Of a stretch of 45,862 bases of DNA, positions 41,549 through 45,862 are shown in pieces; positions within the stretch are counted from its first letter, which is position 1; the number at the start of each line of letters is the position of its first letter. The stretch covers positions 1 to 45,862 of the forward strand of contig JAUNTY010000019.1 of the NCBI GenBank assembly GCA_030538415.1, in the 5' to 3' direction. The notes beneath the pieces are model-generated. The model worked only from the letters and a program-made list of their open reading frames with translations, had not been told where the DNA came from and ran no database searches. The DNA comes from Neisseria sp. GTDB taxonomy: Bacteria > Pseudomonadota > Gammaproteobacteria > Burkholderiales > Neisseriaceae. The position numbers and the translations under genes are program-made.

Positions 41549-43063
41549 TTATTGCGGTTGCACGGTAAACGGCATATTGATTTTCTGCCATTGTTCGCTC
41601 TCGTAATCGAGTGCGCCGGCCACCAGCGGATGCTCGTCGAGCCAGCTCTGGCTGATGCGCAGAATAAAGCCGTTACCGCCTTCGGCCAGGCGCAATTGGG
41701 TGTAGGGCGGCAGCTCCAACGGCAGGCGGGCGCGGCAGAAGAGGGCAGCCAGGCGCAGGGAGAGGATGGCAAACCACATGATTTCACTGCCGTTGACCAA
41801 CTCGGTCATCTTGCGCACATCACCGCGGTGACCCAATACCAGCAGCGAGAGAATCTGCTGCTCCTTGCGCGAGAAGCCGGGCATGTCGGCATTTTCAAGA
41901 ATATAGGCCGAATGCTTGTGGTAGCCGGTGTGGGCGATGTCGATGCCGATTTCATGCAAGAGACCCGCCCAGCGGACATATTGCTGCCAGTAGGCCAGCT
42001 CCTGCACGGGCGTGTTGTGCGAATGGCCGAGGCTCTGCATAAACTGTTGCGCCGCCGTGGCCACGCGGTTGGCCTGATTGAGGCTGGCATGGTAGCGGTT
42101 TTGGAATTCGGCAGTGGTCTGGTTGCGCATGTCTTCGTTGAGCTGGCGGCCGATGAGGTCGTAAAACACGCCGTCGCGCAGCGCCGCTTCGGTGACCATC
42201 ATTTTCTGGATTTCCAGCTCTTCAAACGCGGCCATCATCACCGCCAGCCCGCCCGCAAATACTTCGAGGCGGTCAGGCTTGAGCCCTTCGAGACGGGCTT
42301 TTTTGGTGCTGCCCGCTTCGCAGATGCGCTCGGCCAGCGCTTTCATGGCCGCATAAGTGATGTCGGCTTCCGGCTCGTCGGGGTGTTCGGCAGCAATCAC
42401 GTCACGGATGGATTTGGCCGAGCCGGAAGTGCCGACGGCGAAATCCCAGCCTTCGCGTTTCAGCAGCTTGCTGATGCGCTGGATTTCGTTGCGCGCGGCG
42501 GTAATGGCCGTCTGAAAGTCTTTCTGGCCGATTTTGCCCTGGAAAAAACGCAGGCTGTAGGTCACGCAGCCCAGGGGCAGGCTTTCGGTGTTGGTGGGCT
42601 GCAGGTCGGTGCCGATGACAAACTCGGTGGAGCCGCCGCCGATGTCGATGACCAGCATGCGGTCGCCGTTGGGCGGCAGCGTGTGCACCACGCCGGTGTA
42701 AATCAGGCGCGCTTCTTCGCGGCCTGCGATGATTTCAATCGGAAAGCCCAGCGCCGCTTCCGCATGCGGTATGAATTCCTTGATGTTTTTGGCCACGCGG
42801 AAGGTGTTGGTGGCCACCACGCGTACCTGCTCGGGCTGGAAATTCTGCAGGCGCTCGCCGAATGTGGCAAGGCAGTTGATCGCGCGCTCCTGGGCTGCTT
42901 CGCTGAGGTTTTTCTGTTCGTCGAGGCCGGCGGCCAGACGCACCATTTGTTTGAAGGAATCAATGACTTTTAATTGGCCGTTGTGGTTTTCGCAAACCTG
43001 CAGACGGAAACTGTTGGAGCCCAAATCGACGGAAGCAAGCATATTGGAGGGGATGGCGGTCAT
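41549..43063 (-). CDS. ppx: exopolyphosphatase, Ppx/GppA family
   Basis: Releases phosphate from polyphosphate ends and may hydrolyse pppGpp. The 504-residue product opens with the ASKHA phosphate 1 motif SVDLGSNSFRL. It has IIAGREEARLIYTGV near residue 115 and VIDIGGGSTEFVIG near 140, then the HD-like C-terminal region with LLHEIGIDIAHTGYHKHSAYI near 365. The order fits the long Ppx/GppA proteins. The first in-frame ATG at 43063 is used; the ribosome site is not obvious, and ATG8 would also leave the domain complete. Confidence 0.9.
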   Translation of the reverse strand: MTAIPSNMLASVDLGSNSFRLQVCENHNGQLKVIDSFKQMVRLAAGLDEQKNLSEAAQERAINCLATFGERLQNFQPEQVRVVATNTFRVAKNIKEFIPHAEAALGFPIEIIAGREEARLIYTGVVHTLPPNGDRMLVIDIGGGSTEFVIGTDLQPTNTESLPLGCVTYSLRFFQGKIGQKDFQTAITAARNEIQRISKLLKREGWDFAVGTSGSAKSIRDVIAAEHPDEPEADITYAAMKALAERICEAGSTKKARLEGLKPDRLEVFAGGLAVMMAAFEELEIQKMMVTEAALRDGVFYDLIGRQLNEDMRNQTTAEFQNRYHASLNQANRVATAAQQFMQSLGHSHNTPVQELAYWQQYVRWAGLLHEIGIDIAHTGYHKHSAYILENADMPGFSRKEQQILSLLVLGHRGDVRKMTELVNGSEIMWFAILSLRLAALFCRARLPLELPPYTQLRLAEGGNGFILRISQSWLDEHPLVAGALDYESEQWQKINMPFTVQPQ

Positions 43064-43221
43064 GGCAAAACGGGAAAGTGAATATGAAAACAGGCATGTT
43101 ACCGCGTGACGGAGCGGCTGTCATCTGCTATGGCTGCAGATGTTGTAAAACAGGGATGAGCGGCAGGCAGATTGCCGTATTTTGTAAAAATCACGGCCTG
43201 AAGCCTTTGTAAACAACTGTC

Positions 43222-43400
43222 GCACCCGCGCAGGCGGCTGCTCAGTCTGAAGCAAGGCTTCAGTTCAAACTTGCCCGCTCTGGAAATGTACAATCTTCTG
43301 GAAATGTACAATCTTATGATTCACATTGGATTTTTAAAATCAAAAAATGGGCAGGCAAGCAAAGCTGCGCTTTGCACTGGGCACCCGCCTGCGCGGGTGC
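43222..43400. repeat. dRS3-like mosaic element, inverted copy of 14384-14544
   Basis: The bounding palindromes lie at 43222-43241 (arms GCACCC/GGCTGC, one imperfect) and 43381-43400 (GCACCC/GGGTGC). The interior matches 14404-14524 in reverse complement and contains a tandem GGAAATGTACAATCTT duplication. The rest of 43064-43528 holds only DUS sequences. Confidence 0.75.
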
Positions 43401-43426
43401 GACAGTTGTTTGTTTACAAAGAACAC

Positions 43427-43473
43427 AGCCTTTCAGACGGCCTGATGATATTTAAGGCCGTCTGAAAGGCTGT
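43427..43473. terminator. DUS inverted-repeat terminator of fetA
   Basis: CAGCCTTTCAGACGGCCT and its inverse form an 18-bp stem around an 11-nt loop downstream of the minus-strand receptor gene. Confidence 0.75.
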
Positions 43474-43528
43474 GCGGTGTATAAGGCGGGAGCTCAGCCG
43501 TTTGGGTGAAGCAACCCACCCAATCCCG

Positions 43529-45589
43529 TCAGAACTTGTAATTCACGGCCAGACGGAAATCGCGGCCAATGCCCGGCAGGGTTTCGCCTGCGCGCTGGCT
43601 GTGCGGGTAATAGTATTTGTTGAATACGTTGTTGATTGAGAAGTTGACGTTCAGCGTATCTTTGCCCAAGGGTTTCCAGTTGGCGAAGATATCGTTGATG
43701 TTGTAGCTTTTTCGTTCAACCTGCGTCAGCGTGCCGTCGTTGCGTTCGCGCACCAATACCGAGCCGTGGGCTTTTTGCACGGTGCGGTTTTGCCAGCCGA
43801 TTTCCAAATCGGGTCGGTTGAAGCGGTAGGCGACCGAGGCGGTCCAGGTGCGGCCGACCTGCACGGCAAATTCGGGGTTGTTGCTCAACAGGTTTTCCGG
43901 GTGGGTGTCGTAAATGCGCGGTTTGCTGTGCGCCACGCCGACTTTGGTAAGAAAGCCGCCGGTGCGGTAGGACGCGCCCAACTCGTAACCGCGGTTTTTG
44001 ATGTAACCGGCGTTGACGATTTCACGTACGCCTGAAATGGGATCGCCGTTTGCATCGTGGCGCTGCTGCGGGCCGGCCACGGCATCTTTGATGGTCTGCC
44101 AGAAGTAGCTGCCGTTGGCGGCGAAGGTGCCGTTGTTGTAGTTGAAGCCGAGCTCGGTGCTGCGCGCGCGTTCGGCTTTGGTGCCGTCGGCAATGGACGT
44201 AATCGAGTTGTTTCTGCCGTGGGTGCGCATGGCGTCATACAGGCGCGGGCTGCGGCTGGCATAGTTGTGGCTGGCGCTGAAGCTGAGGCTGTCGAGCGGC
44301 TGCCAGATCAGGCCGAAACTCGGATTCACCGAGCCGTCGGAAACGGCTTTGCCATCGTGGGTTTTCAGATTGAAATGGTCGTAGCGCAAGCCGGTGGTGA
44401 GGGTGAAATCGCCGATGTCGTTAATCGCTTCCACATACACGCCGGAATCGATTTTCTTCGGATTGGTCAGGCTGTAGGCCGTGCTGAGGAAGGCATGCGG
44501 TTCGATTTCCTGATGGCGGTAGTTGACGCCGTATTTCAACAGCGTGTGTTCACCGATGCGGCTGTCGAGGCCGACATTCGCGCCTTTGGTGGTGATGGTG
44601 GTGGTGGTCGGGCCGGGAACTTGGCCGGCATAACCGTTTTTGCTGTCATCGGCGGAATAACGTTCGTTTTTCATCAGGTAGGCGTTGGCGGTCAGTTTGT
44701 CGACAAAGCCCAAATCTTTAGCGGTCCACTCGAAGTTGTTGTTTTCCAATGTGGTTTCGCGGTAGGTCGGTGCCTGACGGTCAAGAGCCAGACGGGGATT
44801 GTCGGTGACGGCAAATTCTTCGCGCACCAGCCGCACACCGCGGTGTTGGTCCTGCATGCGGCTGATCACGAAGCGGTGGTCGCCGAAAGTTGCACCGATT
44901 TTGGCCAGATAGCTGCGTTTGTCCAAGCCACTGTAGGGCACGGTTTTGCCGCCGTTGAAATTGATGTAATCCTTGCCCGGTTTGTAGTCGTCTTCATCAT
45001 TGCGACTGAAAGACAGCAAGCCGTCGAAATTGCCCGCTTTGCCGAATACGCTCGCGCCGTAAATGCGGCCGTCGTTGCTGGAATAGCCGCCGTTCAGGCG
45101 CACGCCCCAGTTTTTATCCAAGCCTTTGAGCAAATCCAGCGCATCGACGGTTTTGGTGATTACCGCGCCGTTGGTGGCACCGATGCCCGCGCTGGCCGAG
45201 CCTGCGCCTTTTTGCACCGATACGCTTTTAATCAGCGCCGGATCGATGATGAAGCGGCCTTGATGGTAGAGCATCTGGCTGTCGGAATAAGCATTGTCAA
45301 TCTTGATGTCGACCGAGTTTTGTCCCATGCCGCGGATGGTGAGGAATTGCGAAGTGCCGTTGCCGCCGCCGAAGCCAATCGCAGGCTCTTCTTCCAAGAG
45401 GCCGCGCAGGTCGGTGGCGGTGCTTTCGTCTTTTTCCTGCTGGGTGACGATGTTGGTCTGAATTTTCGTGCCCTGACGGTCGCCGGTCACTGCCACTTCG
45501 TCCAGATTCGTACTGTGTACTTCAGTCTCGGCCCATGCCGCCGTCGCAAATGCATTGCCGATTAAAACGGCCAGAATTGTTTTTTTCAT
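43529..45589 (-). CDS. fetA: FetA/FrpB-like TonB-dependent siderophore receptor
   Basis: An iron-regulated outer-membrane receptor, in Neisseria used for ferric enterobactin-type siderophores. The 686-residue product has a signal ending near TAAWA, a TonB-box region (LDEVAVTGDRQGTK) and a plug with GQNSVDIKIDNAYSDSQMLY and KGAGSASAGIGATNGA. The 22-strand-type barrel ends in VNYKF. It is easily recognised as FetA from its plug and the ASHNYASRSPRLYDA stretch. The segment that forms the long antigenic variable loop in meningococcal FetA is reduced to a few residues (AFLSTAYSLTNPKK). The ATG at 45589 is chosen; the frame opens two codons earlier with GTG. No fetB transport genes are next to it here. 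Confidence 0.93.
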   Translation of the reverse strand: MKKTILAVLIGNAFATAAWAETEVHSTNLDEVAVTGDRQGTKIQTNIVTQQEKDESTATDLRGLLEEEPAIGFGGGNGTSQFLTIRGMGQNSVDIKIDNAYSDSQMLYHQGRFIIDPALIKSVSVQKGAGSASAGIGATNGAVITKTVDALDLLKGLDKNWGVRLNGGYSSNDGRIYGASVFGKAGNFDGLLSFSRNDEDDYKPGKDYINFNGGKTVPYSGLDKRSYLAKIGATFGDHRFVISRMQDQHRGVRLVREEFAVTDNPRLALDRQAPTYRETTLENNNFEWTAKDLGFVDKLTANAYLMKNERYSADDSKNGYAGQVPGPTTTTITTKGANVGLDSRIGEHTLLKYGVNYRHQEIEPHAFLSTAYSLTNPKKIDSGVYVEAINDIGDFTLTTGLRYDHFNLKTHDGKAVSDGSVNPSFGLIWQPLDSLSFSASHNYASRSPRLYDAMRTHGRNNSITSIADGTKAERARSTELGFNYNNGTFAANGSYFWQTIKDAVAGPQQRHDANGDPISGVREIVNAGYIKNRGYELGASYRTGGFLTKVGVAHSKPRIYDTHPENLLSNNPEFAVQVGRTWTASVAYRFNRPDLEIGWQNRTVQKAHGSVLVRERNDGTLTQVERKSYNINDIFANWKPLGKDTLNVNFSINNVFNKYYYPHSQRAGETLPGIGRDFRLAVNYKF

Positions 45590-45632
45590 TTCCACTCCAT
45601 ATCAGAATCAATACAAATAAATTAAAAGTATT

Positions 45633-45650
45633 AATAATTATTTCTATTAG
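45633..45650 (-). promoter_or_regulatory. AT-rich palindrome, possible Fur site upstream of fetA
   Basis: AATAATTATT is a perfect 10-bp palindrome within AATAATTATTTCTATTAG, about 45 bp before the fetA start. It resembles neisserial Fur sites, but the match to the classical 19-mer is modest. No poly-C tract is present in the promoter region. Confidence 0.35.
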
Positions 45651-45791
45651 CGAGTGGTATGGTAATACACGACGGCAATTGCGTCAATAAAAATAAATTT
45701 TGTTTTAAATAGATTAAGTTTTGTTGGGTTTTAATAAACATGAGAACAATGATTCGGCTGACTGAATCGGATGGGCAAACAGGATACAGGC

Positions 45792-45862
45792 TGAGGTCTT
45801 TGCAAAAATAACCGTCGCACCCGCGCAGGCGGGTGCCCAGTCTGAAGCACAGCTTCAGCTTA
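45792..45862. repeat. dRS3-like element, partial at window end
   Basis: GAGGTCTTTGCAAAAATA is followed by the palindrome at 45817-45836 (GCACCC-GCGCAGGC-GGGTGC). CCAGTCTGAAGC then begins the same interior seen at 43242. The element runs off the window. Confidence 0.7.

Noticed and set aside
41552-42973. 473-residue open frame opposite ppx
   Set aside because: The composition is typical of antisense frames in GC-rich genes; the opposite strand has all Ppx motifs.
44057-45565. 502-residue open frame opposite fetA
   Set aside because: Antisense shadow; FetA is unmistakable on the minus strand.

Overview
The window reads as chromosome of a commensal-type Neisseria (Neisseriaceae). It is dense with the 10-mer GCCGTCTGAA, nearly always as the AG-dialect DNA uptake sequence AGGCCGTCTGAA and often as inverted pairs acting as terminators. 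It also carries Correia-type (NEMIS/CREE) elements, dRS3-like palindromes, and a FetA/FrpB receptor that closely resembles the meningococcal one. The species cannot be fixed from this sequence. No rRNA, tRNA, CRISPR array or intact transposase was seen.

Layout. 0-6.4 kb (mostly minus strand): acetate kinase, an NlpC/P60 lipoprotein, a phospholipase-D-like lipoprotein, a PPK2 polyphosphate kinase and a DHA2-type drug exporter. 6.4-7.2 kb: a nest of Correia elements. 7.2-14.3 kb: a probable proline/imino-acid catabolic block with an MHS-type transporter, an XRE-cupin regulator, an ornithine-cyclodeaminase/pyrroline-2-carboxylate-reductase family enzyme and bifunctional PutA. A shared 19-bp inverted repeat precedes the transporter and the reductase. 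14.6-21.6 kb: a ferric-hydroxamate-type uptake system (FhuB, FhuD, FhuC divergent from a TonB-dependent receptor and a FhuF-type reductase). fhuB carries an in-frame 160-bp terminal-inverted-repeat element. 21.6-23.1 kb: repeats and a hemerythrin-domain (RIC/YtfE-like) protein.

23.1-33.4 kb is the most interesting region, an AT-rich accessory island that looks like a class II microcin/bacteriocin system. It has a TolC-like outer membrane protein (divergent), a JmjC/RoxA-like cupin oxygenase, two intact precursors with 15-residue double-glycine-type leaders, and one orphan precursor whose GG site reads DN. It also has a crowd of 57-79-residue membrane proteins (candidate immunity proteins, several duplicated or frameshifted), an HlyD/CvaA-like adaptor, and a C39-peptidase ABC exporter. 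The 3' end of the cupin gene is present three times, which marks the island as a recombining cassette array. The two precursors differ widely but share a C-terminal SGNDY motif, and each is followed by a strong hairpin.

33.5-43.1 kb returns to housekeeping genes: LolC/E and LolD, RecD, an NlpE-like lipoprotein, riboflavin synthase, an acyl-CoA thioesterase, CorA and an exopolyphosphatase. 43.5-45.6 kb encodes the FetA/FrpB siderophore receptor. Both window edges fall in the same dRS3-like repeat family.
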